From Vibrio quintilis (GTDB taxonomy: Bacteria > Pseudomonadota > Gammaproteobacteria > Enterobacterales > Vibrionaceae), in the NCBI RefSeq assembly GCF_024529975.1, contig NZ_AP024897.1:2108001-2172000 (forward strand): a DNA stretch of 64,000 nucleotides. Reading direction: 5' to 3'. The position numbers and the translations under genes were made by a program. Of this stretch, positions 20,390 to 29,460 are shown piece by piece. Under the pieces are notes generated by a model. The model worked only from the letters and a program-made list of their open reading frames with translations. It was not told the origin of the DNA and ran no database searches. Position 1 is the first letter of the stretch. Every line of letters starts with the position of its first letter.

Positions 20390-22396
20390 TCACGAAGAAA
20401 TCTGTATCATATCAGTTGTAATCGCGACCGCTTCATCAAGATAAGCATCTGGTGCAACATAATCCTTAGGAATATCCTCGTACTCTTTATATGCTTTTTC
20501 ATGGTCAGCTTTTCGACGCATATTAACGCGTTTTAATTCACGTAAATCAGCAGCTGCACTTTCTTTTTCCCTGACGGATTCATTTAAAGAAAGTTGATTA
20601 TCATCTTTCTCTTTTTTATACCGGGTAATATCTTCCTGGATAAACTTGAATTCCATATCACTGAGAATGCGTTTTTGGTGACGCGCATTCAGTTGCAGAA
20701 TTAATTTTTTATAGTGGTGTAACTGATGATAATCCGCTTTTTTAATGCTGTCCCATTGTAGCGCATTATCCTCAACACTTTCCCCGGTTTCACTTGGGTT
20801 CACAGGTGTCGGGAAGGCAATATCAGGAACAACGCCTTTATTTTGCGTACTGCCACCATTAATACGATAAAACTTCTGAATCGTATACTGAACATATCCG
20901 AGTGGCTTATCAAATAAATCATAGAGACCGTTCAGTGAACGATGTTGTTGAACGGTTCCTTTACCGAATGAATTCTCACCCAGAATCACAGCACGACCAT
21001 AATCCTGCATCGCAGCAGCAAAAATTTCCGATGCAGAAGCACTATAACGATTAATTAAAACAGTCAATGGGCCATCGTAACTACTCTTCCCATCAGTATC
21101 TGCATTGACATTGATACGGCCATAGTTATCACGGACCTGAACAACCGGGCCTTTATCGATAAATAACCCGGTTAAGGCAGTCGCTTCGGTCAATGCTCCG
21201 CCACCATTGTTACGTAAATCTACAATCACACCACGAACATGTTGCTTTTGAAAATCTGCCAGTAATTTGTCAGTATCTTTTGATAATCCGACATAAAAGC
21301 TTGGCACTTCAAGTACCCCGACTTTATACCCATCATGCTCAATCACTTTCGATTTCACTGCCCTGTCTTCAAGACGAATCTTATCCCGGACAATTGTGAC
21401 AACGTGACTTTTAGCTTTCTTACCTTCCGGTAAAATCTGGAGCTTAACGACGGTACCTTTGGGGCCTTTAATCAACTGCACAACATCATCCAGGCGCCAG
21501 CCGATTACATCAACAATTTCACCATCTTCCTGCCCAACACCAATAATCCGGTCACCTTCAGAAAGTTTGTGACTTTTGTCTGCCGGGCCACCAGCAACCA
21601 GTGAGCGGATCACTGTATAGTCATCGGTAAGCTGAAGAACTGCTCCAATTCCCTCAAGTGACAAATTCATCTCTGACTGGAATTGTTCAGCACTTCGCGG
21701 TGACAGATAGCTGGTATGTGGATCAACCTGGCGGGCAAATGCATTCATATATAATTGAAATACATCTTCGCTATGCGTCTGGGTCATACGCTTAATCGCG
21801 TTATTATACCGACGTTTTAGCTTCTCTTTAATTTCAGGCCAGGTTTTTCCTGTCATTTTCAGATTAAGCGCATCATTCTTAACACGCTTACGCCACAAAT
21901 CATTTAATTCCTTTTCATTTTTGGGCCACGGCTCTTTAGAGCGATCGAGCTCAATAAACTCATTGGTATCAAATTTTATTTCTTTTTCTAACAATGAAAG
22001 CGCATAACGATATCTTTCATAACGTTTTTTGACAGATAAGTTATAAACATCGAATGCAATTTGATCATTCCCGGCCTTCAGTTGATCATCCAGTTCTTCA
22101 GACCATGTTTTAAAGCCATCAATATCTTTTTGAGTAAAAATATTGCGGTTATAGTCCAGTAAACCCAGGTAGCGATCAAAAATCTTCCGGGAGAAATCAT
22201 CATTTAAAATGATATGTTTATAATGATTACGCGTAAAACGGTGAGTGATTCGTTTGGTTGCGAGCGAATGCTGAGCCTCAGGAACAAGAACGGGAATATC
22301 TTTTTCAGTAAAAGAAGCTACATCAGAAGCTTGAGATGAAGAAACTGCCAGTAATAAACCGGCAGCTATTAATGTCAAATTAAAACGGCATTTCAT
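20390..22396 (-). CDS. prc: Tail-specific protease Prc (Tsp)
   Basis: A periplasmic S41 C-terminal processing protease of 668 residues that degrades proteins with nonpolar C-termini and trims PBP3 and MepS-type hydrolases. After a signal peptide (MKCRFNLTLIAAGLLLAVSSSQAS) come an N-terminal helical region, a PDZ domain (SLEGIGAVLQL...IKGPKGT) and the protease core. The core carries the catalytic Ser in SASASEIFAAAMQDYG (near 454) and Lys in NSFGKGTVQ (near 477). I take ATG 22396 because it starts the signal peptide; a GTG nine codons upstream is possible. It follows proQ by 17 bp and is probably co-transcribed, as in E. coli. Confidence 0.95.
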   Translation of the reverse strand: MKCRFNLTLIAAGLLLAVSSSQASDVASFTEKDIPVLVPEAQHSLATKRITHRFTRNHYKHIILNDDFSRKIFDRYLGLLDYNRNIFTQKDIDGFKTWSEELDDQLKAGNDQIAFDVYNLSVKKRYERYRYALSLLEKEIKFDTNEFIELDRSKEPWPKNEKELNDLWRKRVKNDALNLKMTGKTWPEIKEKLKRRYNNAIKRMTQTHSEDVFQLYMNAFARQVDPHTSYLSPRSAEQFQSEMNLSLEGIGAVLQLTDDYTVIRSLVAGGPADKSHKLSEGDRIIGVGQEDGEIVDVIGWRLDDVVQLIKGPKGTVVKLQILPEGKKAKSHVVTIVRDKIRLEDRAVKSKVIEHDGYKVGVLEVPSFYVGLSKDTDKLLADFQKQHVRGVIVDLRNNGGGALTEATALTGLFIDKGPVVQVRDNYGRINVNADTDGKSSYDGPLTVLINRYSASASEIFAAAMQDYGRAVILGENSFGKGTVQQHRSLNGLYDLFDKPLGYVQYTIQKFYRINGGSTQNKGVVPDIAFPTPVNPSETGESVEDNALQWDSIKKADYHQLHHYKKLILQLNARHQKRILSDMEFKFIQEDITRYKKEKDDNQLSLNESVREKESAAADLRELKRVNMRRKADHEKAYKEYEDIPKDYVAPDAYLDEAVAITTDMIQISS

Positions 22397-22413
22397 GCGA
22401 AGGGATTTCTCCT

Positions 22414-23040
22414 TTATGCACACAAGTGCTCCGCTTTGACGACCATTTGCAGGCCATTCGCGAGTTGCACGCGTACATCTTCCTTATTAATTTCAACAAT
22501 GGTCGCAACCATGTTGCCTTTACCCATATTAACCTTTACCTGCCGTCCAGTTGTCAACTCATCGGCATTCAAGGCCCGGGCCTGTACTTTCTTTTCTTGA
22601 ACACGTCTGGCATTTTTAGGTTTAAACCCAGCTTTTTTTGCTTTTGTTTTATCAGACTTGTTACTCTTACTATTTGGATTAGCTTTTTCTTTCTCTTTCC
22701 GGATAGCCTGAGCTCTGGCTTTACTTTCAGCCAAAGTTGTCTGGGCATGATCGATATGTTCCTGTTCCAATTCCCCACATGGGTTTCCATCCAGGTCAAC
22801 ACGTTCAACACCCGGTTTCACACCGTGCAGATATCGCCATGAAGACGTGTACTGTCTCAACGCAGCACGAAGCAGTGTTTTGCTTACTTTAGGGTCATCA
22901 TTCAAACGCTCTGCAAGATCTTGAAATATACCAATTTTCAGTGGCTTTGCTTCACCTTCCAAAGTAAAGCATTTAGGGAAACATTCAGCAATGTACGCAA
23001 TCACTTCTTTGCTGTTTTTTAACTTTTCGGTGTTATCCAT
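22414..23040 (-). CDS. proQ: RNA chaperone ProQ
   Basis: A 208-residue ProQ. The N-terminal FinO-like domain (about 1-115; [39 protein letters not shown]) binds structured sRNAs and 3' ends. A Lys/Ser-rich unstructured linker (about 118-155) follows, then a C-terminal Tudor-like domain ([20 protein letters not shown]). ProQ is a global sRNA-binding protein and is needed for full ProP activity in E. coli. It is the first gene of the proQ-prc pair. Start ATG 23040. Confidence 0.96.
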   Translation of the reverse strand: MDNTEKLKNSKEVIAYIAECFPKCFTLEGEAKPLKIGIFQDLAERLNDDPKVSKTLLRAALRQYTSSWRYLHGVKPGVERVDLDGNPCGELEQEHIDHAQTTLAESKARAQAIRKEKEKANPNSKSNKSDKTKAKKAGFKPKNARRVQEKKVQARALNADELTTGRQVKVNMGKGNMVATIVEINKEDVRVQLANGLQMVVKAEHLCA

Positions 23041-23145
23041 GTGGGTTCCTGGTTATAACGGTTCTTTCCGCAATACATGAAGATATTTAATGTCCGGGTA
23101 TTATAGTGTTCTGAATAGGAAAAACCATATTCAGATATCAAATAA

Positions 23146-23616
23146 TCATACGTTAGACTGTGAATTAAGCAGCTTTTCCACTTCTCTCATCAAATGAGTG
23201 AAGCCAAGCTCGTCAGATTCTGCAAAACGGCACGCGACCGGACTATCGATATCCAGAACACCAGCCAGTTTTCCCTGCAGAAAAAAAGGAACGACTAACT
23301 CAGAACGGCTTTCACTATCACAGGCAATATGCCCTTCAAACTCATGAACATCATCTACACGTACTGTACGGGAAGTATCAACAGCGGTTCCGCACACCCC
23401 TTTTCCTGCCGGAATACGCACACACGCAGGTTTTCCCTGAAATGGGCCCAGGACTAATTCATTATCTTTTAAAATATAAAACCCAACCCAGTTCAATCGC
23501 TCAATATTCATGTATATCAAAGCTGACAAATTTGCCAGATTTGCAATGACATCAGGTTCGTTTTCAACCAATCCTATCGCTTGCTTCGTCAAAAGAAGGT
23601 ACTGTTTATCTTCCAT
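23146..23616 (-). CDS. msrC: Free methionine-(R)-sulfoxide reductase (GAF domain)
   Basis: A 156-residue single GAF-domain enzyme of the MsrC/YebR family that reduces free Met-R-sulfoxide in the cytosol. The three family cysteines are present: Cys65 (KPACVRIP), Cys75 (GKGVCGTA) and Cys99 (GHIACDSES), as is the LVVPFF segment. It lies upstream of proQ on the same strand with a 105-bp gap, the order I recall from V. cholerae. Confidence 0.92.
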   Translation of the reverse strand: MEDKQYLLLTKQAIGLVENEPDVIANLANLSALIYMNIERLNWVGFYILKDNELVLGPFQGKPACVRIPAGKGVCGTAVDTSRTVRVDDVHEFEGHIACDSESRSELVVPFFLQGKLAGVLDIDSPVACRFAESDELGFTHLMREVEKLLNSQSNV

Positions 23617-23930
23617 ACCTGTTCAAAAAAACCTCTTAAAGACTCAATGTACTTGAATACATTTCAAAATATGTCAAAGGAACAGTAATAACTTTTTAAC
23701 CTAAATAAAACAAGAGAAAATTACGTTTTCTATTCCAGGTTCCCGGAAACGGGCACGAACATCACAGGCACACCGACAGTTCTCATGTTTACGTTGTGAC
23801 AGTCGTAATAACGAATGGTTCCTCCCTCCGGGTCTGAAATGTTGATCAGTCAGTGACCTGAACCTGAACCATTCAATTTTTTTCTGATTCCTATATAATT
23901 TGCTTCCCATTCACACTTGAGAACATTGTT
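23617..23930. other. Divergent promoter region, msrC/rsmF
   Basis: A 314-bp gap between divergently transcribed msrC and rsmF. The minus strand is open from 23910 to 23701 with a Cys/Arg-rich, low-complexity translation and no clear RBS; I do not believe it is a gene. No terminator or strong repeat is visible. Confidence 0.45.
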
Positions 23931-25358
23931 TTGCACCATAACGTTTATCTCCCGCAGGAATTTCTCCGGGTAATAGAACAGATTCTTCCCCCGTCCCTTA
24001 ATATGGATGATTTTATTTCTGCCTGTCAGCGTCCGTTACGCAAAAGCATCCGGGTGAATACATTGAAAATCTCTGTTGCTGACTTTTGTGACAAGGCAAA
24101 GAATCTCGGCTGGAAGCTGGAGCCGGTACCATGGTGCAACGAAGGTTTCTGGATTGATACCCAGGACAACCCAGTCCCTTTGGGAAACACGTTAGAGCAC
24201 ATGTCCGGGCTATTTTATATTCAGGAAGCCAGCTCAATGATGCCGGTTACTGCGCTGTTCCACCAGCAGGAAAATGCATTCAAGACTGTCCTTGATATGG
24301 CAGCAGCTCCGGGGTCGAAAACGACACAAATTGCGGCACTGATGAAAAATGACGGGCTGATTGTTGCCAATGAGTTTTCCGCCAGCCGGACCAAGGCTCT
24401 CTATTCAAATATCCAGCGTTGTGGTATCCGGAACTCGGCATTAACAATCTATGACGGAAGAGTATTCGGCGACTGGTTGCCTGAATATTTCGATGCTGTA
24501 TTGATTGACGCGCCCTGCTCAGGTGAAGGGACAATCCGCAAAGATCCCGATGCGATGAAGAACTGGAGTCCGGAATCAATCGCAACGATAACCGTCACGC
24601 AAAAAGCATTAATTGAAAGCGCTTTTCAGGCACTGAAACCAGGCGGTGTATTGGTATATTCAACCTGTACTCTGAGCCTGGAAGAAAATCAGCATGTTTG
24701 CAGACATTTGCAGGACACATATAGTGACGCCGTCACATTTGAGTCTCTTGAATCGCTTTTTCCTGAAGCAAAAAATGCAATCACAGAAGAAGGCTTCCTG
24801 CATATTTTCCCACAACTTTATGATTGTGAAGGATTTTTCGTTGCAAGGATTCGCAAAAATGCCTCTGTTCCCTCCGGGTTAGTCGAAAAACGGTTTAGTA
24901 AATTTCCTTTTACAAAAGCATCCGCGAAGCAGACCTCGGAAGTCTCCCGGGCGCTGAAAGATACTTTAGATATTGATCTGCCTTCAGACTCAAGCCTTTG
25001 GCTGCGGGAGCGGGAAGTATGGTTGTTCCCCGACGCACTGGAGCCATTTATCACGGAATTTAAATTTTCAAGAATGGGAATTAAGGTTGCTGAAACCCAC
25101 AAAAATGGCTATCGCTGGCAGCATCAGGTTGTGACTTCATTAGCAACAGGTAATGAGCGCGCTTCTGTTGAGCTTTCACTGGAACAAACGCGTGAATGGT
25201 TTATGGGGAAAGACATCCGCCCCGAAGGGATTTCTCCATCGAAAGGAGAAGTCCTCATCCGGTATCAGAATATCACAATAGGACTGAGCAAATGGGTCGG
25301 AAACCGGCTGAAAAATGGCCTGCCCCGTGAATTGGTCCGTGATGGAAATTTATTCTGA
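23931..25358 (+). CDS. rsmF: 16S rRNA m5C1407 methyltransferase RsmF
   Basis: A protein of 475 residues, collinear with E. coli YebU/RsmF. It methylates C1407 in helix 44 of 16S rRNA using SAM. The Rossmann motif VLDMAAAPGSKTTQ and both catalytic cysteines (DAPCSGEG and YSTCTLS) are intact. The C-terminal PUA-like part ends LKNGLPRELVRDGNLF. The start is a TTG at 23931 (LHHNVYLPQEFL), chosen because homology begins there and no ATG lies nearby; a GAGAAC lies 10-15 bases upstream. Confidence 0.94.
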   Translation: MHHNVYLPQEFLRVIEQILPPSLNMDDFISACQRPLRKSIRVNTLKISVADFCDKAKNLGWKLEPVPWCNEGFWIDTQDNPVPLGNTLEHMSGLFYIQEASSMMPVTALFHQQENAFKTVLDMAAAPGSKTTQIAALMKNDGLIVANEFSASRTKALYSNIQRCGIRNSALTIYDGRVFGDWLPEYFDAVLIDAPCSGEGTIRKDPDAMKNWSPESIATITVTQKALIESAFQALKPGGVLVYSTCTLSLEENQHVCRHLQDTYSDAVTFESLESLFPEAKNAITEEGFLHIFPQLYDCEGFFVARIRKNASVPSGLVEKRFSKFPFTKASAKQTSEVSRALKDTLDIDLPSDSSLWLREREVWLFPDALEPFITEFKFSRMGIKVAETHKNGYRWQHQVVTSLATGNERASVELSLEQTREWFMGKDIRPEGISPSKGEVLIRYQNITIGLSKWVGNRLKNGLPRELVRDGNLF

Positions 25359-25367
25359 ATAATCACA

Positions 25368-25404
25368 GATTGAAAGCCCGGCCACAGTCGCCGGGTTTTC
25401 AATC
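25368..25404. terminator. Bidirectional terminator between rsmF and the cvfB-like gene
   Basis: A long hairpin GATTGAAAGCCCGGC / GCCGGGTTTTCAATC with a 7-base loop (CACAGTC). T-rich sequence appears on both exits. It separates two convergent genes. Confidence 0.8.
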
Positions 25405-25412
25405 ACAGTTAA

Positions 25413-26261
25413 TCAATCGTTCTTAACTGACGCCAGACGAATACCGGCAGATTCAATCGTAATATAGCCTTTCTTGTATAAATTCCCGATTGATTTTTTG
25501 AATGTGCCCTTGCTGGTTCTGAATACCGCGAAAATCTCTTCCGGGGAAGACTTATCACACAATGGCAAAAACCCATCTTTCTTATTGAGCAGATCCAGAA
25601 TTTTTTCGCTCAAATCATCCAGCTTCGCCATACCAACTCTTTGCAAAGCGACATCAACTTTTCCGTCTTCCCGTATCTGTTTGATATAGCCTTTGACGCG
25701 CTTACCGACAAACAAGCGGCCGAATATGTCAGACTGAAACAGCATGCCCCAGTGAGTACCATTAACAATGGTTTTAAACCCGAACTGGGAACGCTCCGCA
25801 ATCAGTAACTCAACCTTTTGATTGCGGGTATAGGATGCGGGCGTTTTATCAAGCCATTTATTAAACTTCGTTGTTCCGACAATTCTGCCGGACGCCTTGT
25901 CAGTATAAACATAAACTAAAATGGACTGACCTTCACTCAACCGTCCCCGCTGCTCACTGAATGGAATTAACAGGTCTTTTTCCCGAATCCCCCAGTCAAC
26001 AAAAGCACCTGTATTATTGATACCAACAACTTTCATCATCCCCCATTCACCAACCTGAGCAGCAGGACTATCAGTCGTTGCAGCCAGTTGATTATCAGAA
26101 TCAAAATAGAGAAAGACTGCCATCGTTTCACCAACAGCCACAGGCTGATGAATATATTTTGCAGGGAGCAGCACCGAGCCGTAATCTTCAGCATCCAGAA
26201 ATACGCCAAAGTCAGCTTCTTTGGTTACAACCAGCTGGTTCACTTGTCCAATTCGAATCAT
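25413..26261 (-). CDS. S1-type RNA-binding protein, CvfB/YitL family
   Basis: A protein of 282 residues. The N-terminus (IRIGQVNQLVVTKEADFGVFLDAEDYGSVLLP), the repeated OB folds (GEWGMMKVVGINNTGAFVDWGI...LLIPFSEQ; KVELLIAERSQFGFKTIVNGTHWGMLF; VKGYIKQIREDGKVDVALQ) and the C-terminal winged helix (SKGTFKKSIGNLYKKGYITIESAGIRL) match CvfB (conserved virulence factor B) and B. subtilis YitL. CvfB binds RNA and affects virulence-gene expression in Staphylococcus; the role in vibrios is not established. It diverges from the gene at 26353. Confidence 0.85.
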   Translation of the reverse strand: MIRIGQVNQLVVTKEADFGVFLDAEDYGSVLLPAKYIHQPVAVGETMAVFLYFDSDNQLAATTDSPAAQVGEWGMMKVVGINNTGAFVDWGIREKDLLIPFSEQRGRLSEGQSILVYVYTDKASGRIVGTTKFNKWLDKTPASYTRNQKVELLIAERSQFGFKTIVNGTHWGMLFQSDIFGRLFVGKRVKGYIKQIREDGKVDVALQRVGMAKLDDLSEKILDLLNKKDGFLPLCDKSSPEEIFAVFRTSKGTFKKSIGNLYKKGYITIESAGIRLASVKND

Positions 26262-26352
26262 TCAAAAATCGTCTCACATCAAATTTGCAGCGATTATACG
26301 TGATCTCTGATATGCTTTCTTCTTCTGAATGAAATAAAAACGGAGAGATACT

Positions 26353-27717
26353 TTGATTCTGGTAGACAAACATGATGCTATTACTCTGAAAATTTCTCAT
26401 GCAATGTCGAAAAGTAAATCATCTCACTTAGATATCTATCTGTTTATCCCGGGGGAAATCAATCTGTCAAAAGATGTCATCTCTGAGGCGGATTTTTTTT
26501 ATAACTGTATCAGTCAGAAACGTGCTTACTACAGTGACAAAATCCTGCTTCCCCTGATTCACAGCCGGCTTGCACAACGCGGCAGATTATCTTCCAAACA
26601 ATATCGGGTCAGCCTGAGTTTGTATGCTTATCAATATGTCATTGCGCTGGATAAAGCAGTCAGTGATTTGTCCAATCATGGTGACAGCGTCACTTCAGAA
26701 GAGATTGATCACGTAATTAAATTGTCGCTGGATATCTTACGCAGACTCCGCAGAACAATCCCTTACGAAGAGACTCTGAAACGCTACTATGCCAATATTG
26801 ACAACTACTTATCCTGGTACACGGAGCAAAAGTTCCTCGCATTAGTTGCCCACCTGAACCGGGATCAGGACTATAAAACCATCAAAAACCGGTTGATCAT
26901 CTTAGCGGAAAAAGAACAGGCTCACCGGGCTCTCAACCATTACAACTCAGCCAAAGCGGATGAAGATATCACCCGCCTCAGTAATAAGATGCGCCTGTTG
27001 CGACGCTTAATTGAACATCCGGTTATCCTGAAAGAAAAAGTGACCTCTCTCGGGAATAACGTCAAGCGTATGGTCAAAGGAACAGCTACCGGCTTTATCA
27101 TGTTATTTGTGACTTTCACTGTTATCTCGGCCCGTAACTTTTGGGGAGAAATCACCATCTCTTTTCTGGTCGCGATGTCTTTTATTTATGCATTAAGAGA
27201 GATTTTTAAAGATGATCTGAAAAGTATGCTGTGGCGATGGCTGCGTAAAGGCAAACCGAGATGGAAACGGCGTTATCAGGATCCAAATACCGGCAAAATA
27301 ATCGGACAAAAACTTGAATGGTTAGATTATCAGTCTCTGTCAGCCCTGCCGGACAGAATTCAAAAAATCCGTAAGAAGAGAATTGTTCAGCGTGAAGAAC
27401 AAATATTGCGTTACCAGGCAGAAACTCAGATGTCGACTTCCCGGTTCATGAGTGGCTATGAAGAAACCAAAGAAACGATACATATCGACTTTAAAGAGAT
27501 CACCCGTCTGTTTGATAAAAATACCAACCGGATTTATCGCCTGTCGAACGGTCAGGTCAGCAGAGAAAAAGTCGAAAAAAGACACTTATTCAACCTAATC
27601 ATCAAAGAAAATAATTACATTGATCAACCGACCTACTACCGGTGGAAAATTGTATTAAACCGCAGCAAGATTGTGGCGATAGAACCAATTGAGCTGGAAG
27701 GTGACTTAAAAAATTAG
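26353..27717 (+). CDS. Unrecognised membrane protein with two central helices
   Basis: A 454-residue protein I cannot assign. Residues 1-240 are soluble, helical and rich in Arg/Leu/Tyr (LSLDILRRLRRTIPYEETLKRYY). Two adjacent hydrophobic segments at about 243-260 and 266-283 form a hairpin. A basic cytosolic tail follows (WRWLRKGKPRWKRRYQDPNTGK), with a C-terminal region rich in charged strands. The start is a TTG at 26353 with GGAG seven bases upstream; there is no signal peptide. It lies between the divergent cvfB-like gene and a convergent orphan PEP-synthase domain, where I recall conserved hypothetical genes in other vibrios. No catalytic motif is visible. Confidence 0.7.
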   Translation: MILVDKHDAITLKISHAMSKSKSSHLDIYLFIPGEINLSKDVISEADFFYNCISQKRAYYSDKILLPLIHSRLAQRGRLSSKQYRVSLSLYAYQYVIALDKAVSDLSNHGDSVTSEEIDHVIKLSLDILRRLRRTIPYEETLKRYYANIDNYLSWYTEQKFLALVAHLNRDQDYKTIKNRLIILAEKEQAHRALNHYNSAKADEDITRLSNKMRLLRRLIEHPVILKEKVTSLGNNVKRMVKGTATGFIMLFVTFTVISARNFWGEITISFLVAMSFIYALREIFKDDLKSMLWRWLRKGKPRWKRRYQDPNTGKIIGQKLEWLDYQSLSALPDRIQKIRKKRIVQREEQILRYQAETQMSTSRFMSGYEETKETIHIDFKEITRLFDKNTNRIYRLSNGQVSREKVEKRHLFNLIIKENNYIDQPTYYRWKIVLNRSKIVAIEPIELEGDLKN

Positions 27718-27754
27718 CAGGCATCATCAAAATATTGATAAATACCTGCTAATT
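27712..27754. terminator. Possible bidirectional terminator between convergent genes
   Basis: The inverted repeat AATTAGCAGG (27712-27721) and CCTGCTAATT (27745-27754) has a 23-base AT-rich loop. It overlaps the stop codon of the upstream gene and ends 29 bp before the stop of the gene on the other strand. The T tracts are short. Confidence 0.5.
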
Positions 27755-27783
27755 CATTGTTCCGTGAATCAATCTGTCGGGTA

Positions 27784-28683
27784 TCAGTAGGTATAAAGAA
27801 CGTCAGCCTGTAGTCTTTCTTTGGCATACAGCTGGAACTCCGGATGCAATTCAAAAGACTGAATCACGACAGCAGCCGTTTTCTTCACCCGGTGAGCTGA
27901 TTTAACCACCATATCAATCAAAGACGTGACGGATTCACTCTCAGGCGTACATAAATGAGATAATGACTCGTTGTACTTATCAACCCCCAGAGTGAACTGA
28001 GTTAAGTGATCAACATGGACAACAACACCATCAAAGTAATGGAGCAAACGTTCGGACAACAAAGCCGCCGAAGGCACATCACATGAATACAACACCTTCA
28101 AACCATTCAAACCTCTGGGCAATCCCTGCTCTGCCAGCCGGTCAATCACTGCAGCAGCATCACTGAGTGTCCGGACAAATGGCACCACAACTTCTACAGG
28201 AATATTTTTTTTCCGCAATTGTTTTATGACTTCACACTCCAGAGAAAAATGCTGACTCTGATGAGCTGAAACCAAACGGGAAACACCACGACACCCCATT
28301 GCAGGGTTGACTTCTTCAGGTTCAAAACGACCACCGATTAACGACCGGTATTCATGGCTGTCAGCATCACTCAGACAAATCCGGATCGTTTCATAATCCG
28401 CAGACTCAATCATATGAATGACTTGCTCAACCAATACCGCCACAAAGTGTTCACTCACCGGTTTTCCATCCAGAATACTTTCAAGAGATTTTTTCTCTGT
28501 CTCATCCAGCTCAGAGAGATGAGCATCGATTCCCGGATGATAAAAAATTGCTTCAGCGATTAAATCTGACAGTGAAACATAAAGATGTGAAGCAGGACCC
28601 GATTGTTGCTGTGAACCAGCAGGAAGCACGTTGCCAAAAGCTATTGGATATTCACTGGCATATTGAGGATGCTCAATGCTCAT
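27784..28683 (-). CDS. Orphan PEP-synthase C-terminal-domain protein, probably non-catalytic
   Basis: A 299-residue protein that aligns with the C-terminal PEP/pyruvate-binding barrel of PEP synthase (PpsA). Matching segments are SLIGGRFEPEEVNPAMGCRGVSR, LECEVIKQLRKKNIPVEVVVPFVRT, EQGLPRGLNGLKVLYSCDVPSAALLSERLL and the YFDG region. No phosphohistidine domain or ATP-grasp domain precedes it. The residues that do chemistry in PpsA are replaced: GLMR becomes YVSL, VIVRLSD becomes IRICLSD, SNDMTQ becomes VDHLTQ, and the GICG cysteine region becomes VIQSF. It is therefore probably a pseudoenzyme with a binding or regulatory role. ATG 28683 has a GGAG RBS. Confidence 0.8.
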   Translation of the reverse strand: MSIEHPQYASEYPIAFGNVLPAGSQQQSGPASHLYVSLSDLIAEAIFYHPGIDAHLSELDETEKKSLESILDGKPVSEHFVAVLVEQVIHMIESADYETIRICLSDADSHEYRSLIGGRFEPEEVNPAMGCRGVSRLVSAHQSQHFSLECEVIKQLRKKNIPVEVVVPFVRTLSDAAAVIDRLAEQGLPRGLNGLKVLYSCDVPSAALLSERLLHYFDGVVVHVDHLTQFTLGVDKYNESLSHLCTPESESVTSLIDMVVKSAHRVKKTAAVVIQSFELHPEFQLYAKERLQADVLYTY

Positions 28684-28870
28684 TATGACTCCATATAATG
28701 ATTGATAAAAACAAGACTGTTATCGAACATACCGATTGAACCTGTTAAATACAAGCTATGTACAGGGATTTATCGATCTATAAGCCAAAATCTGCATAAT
28801 GTTGTCAATCAGCACATAAGACAGTTATTATTTCACATAAAAATAATTGAAAACCGACAGGAACATTACC

Positions 28871-29353
28871 ATGCCATCTTTTGATATTGTCTCAGAAATC
28901 GACTCAGTTGAACTCCGTAACGCCATTGATAATTCAAACCGGGAGCTTTCTACCCGTTTTGACTTCCGTAATGTGGAAGCGACTTTTGATTTGAAAGACA
29001 GCACAGCCAAACTATCGGCTGAAGATGACTTTCAGCTGAATCAGATGATGGATATTTTGCGCAGTAACCTCGCCAAACGCGGCGTAGATGCCAATGCAAT
29101 GGAAATCAAAGACGCTGTCCATTCAGGCAAAAACTGGTATAAAGATGTCGATTTTAAGCAAGGGATTGATTCACTGACCGCCAAAAAGCTGGTGAAATCA
29201 ATTAAAGATCAGAAATTCAAAGTCCAGGCTTCAATTCAGGGAGAAAAAGTCAGGGTGACCGGCAAAAAACGGGATGATCTCCAGCAGGTCATCGCATGGA
29301 TTAAGTCGGCAGATTTTGACCAGCCTTTCCAGTTTAATAACTTCAGAGATTAA
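28871..29353 (+). CDS. yajQ: YajQ nucleotide-binding protein (UPF0234)
   Basis: A 160-residue YajQ with two RRM-like ferredoxin folds: [34 protein letters not shown], and the C-terminal [15 protein letters not shown]...[10 protein letters not shown]. The family binds nucleotides and RNA; a Xanthomonas homologue is a c-di-GMP effector that works with a LysR regulator. The start ATG 28871 follows an AGGA and matches E. coli; an ATG eight codons upstream is less likely. Confidence 0.94.
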   Translation: MPSFDIVSEIDSVELRNAIDNSNRELSTRFDFRNVEATFDLKDSTAKLSAEDDFQLNQMMDILRSNLAKRGVDANAMEIKDAVHSGKNWYKDVDFKQGIDSLTAKKLVKSIKDQKFKVQASIQGEKVRVTGKKRDDLQQVIAWIKSADFDQPFQFNNFRD

Positions 29354-29403
29354 TTCACGGTCATCTTTGAACAGCTAAACAGTGATACATTCTCTTCTGT
29401 ATA

Positions 29404-29442
29404 AAACAGGGTGGCTTTAAACCTTCTGAACCACCCTGTTTT
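29404..29442. terminator. Bidirectional terminator, yajQ/siroheme gene
   Basis: The stem AAACAGGGTGG/CCACCCTGTTT (29404-29414, 29431-29441) has T-rich sequence on the plus exit and T/A on the minus exit, between convergent genes. Confidence 0.85.
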
Positions 29443-29460
29443 CATGACGAAAAAATGTAT

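Noticed and set aside
23701..23910. Minus-strand open frame of 69 codons between msrC and rsmF
   Set aside because: Cys/Arg-rich translation, no clear RBS, no recognisable domain, and it occupies the divergent promoter region.
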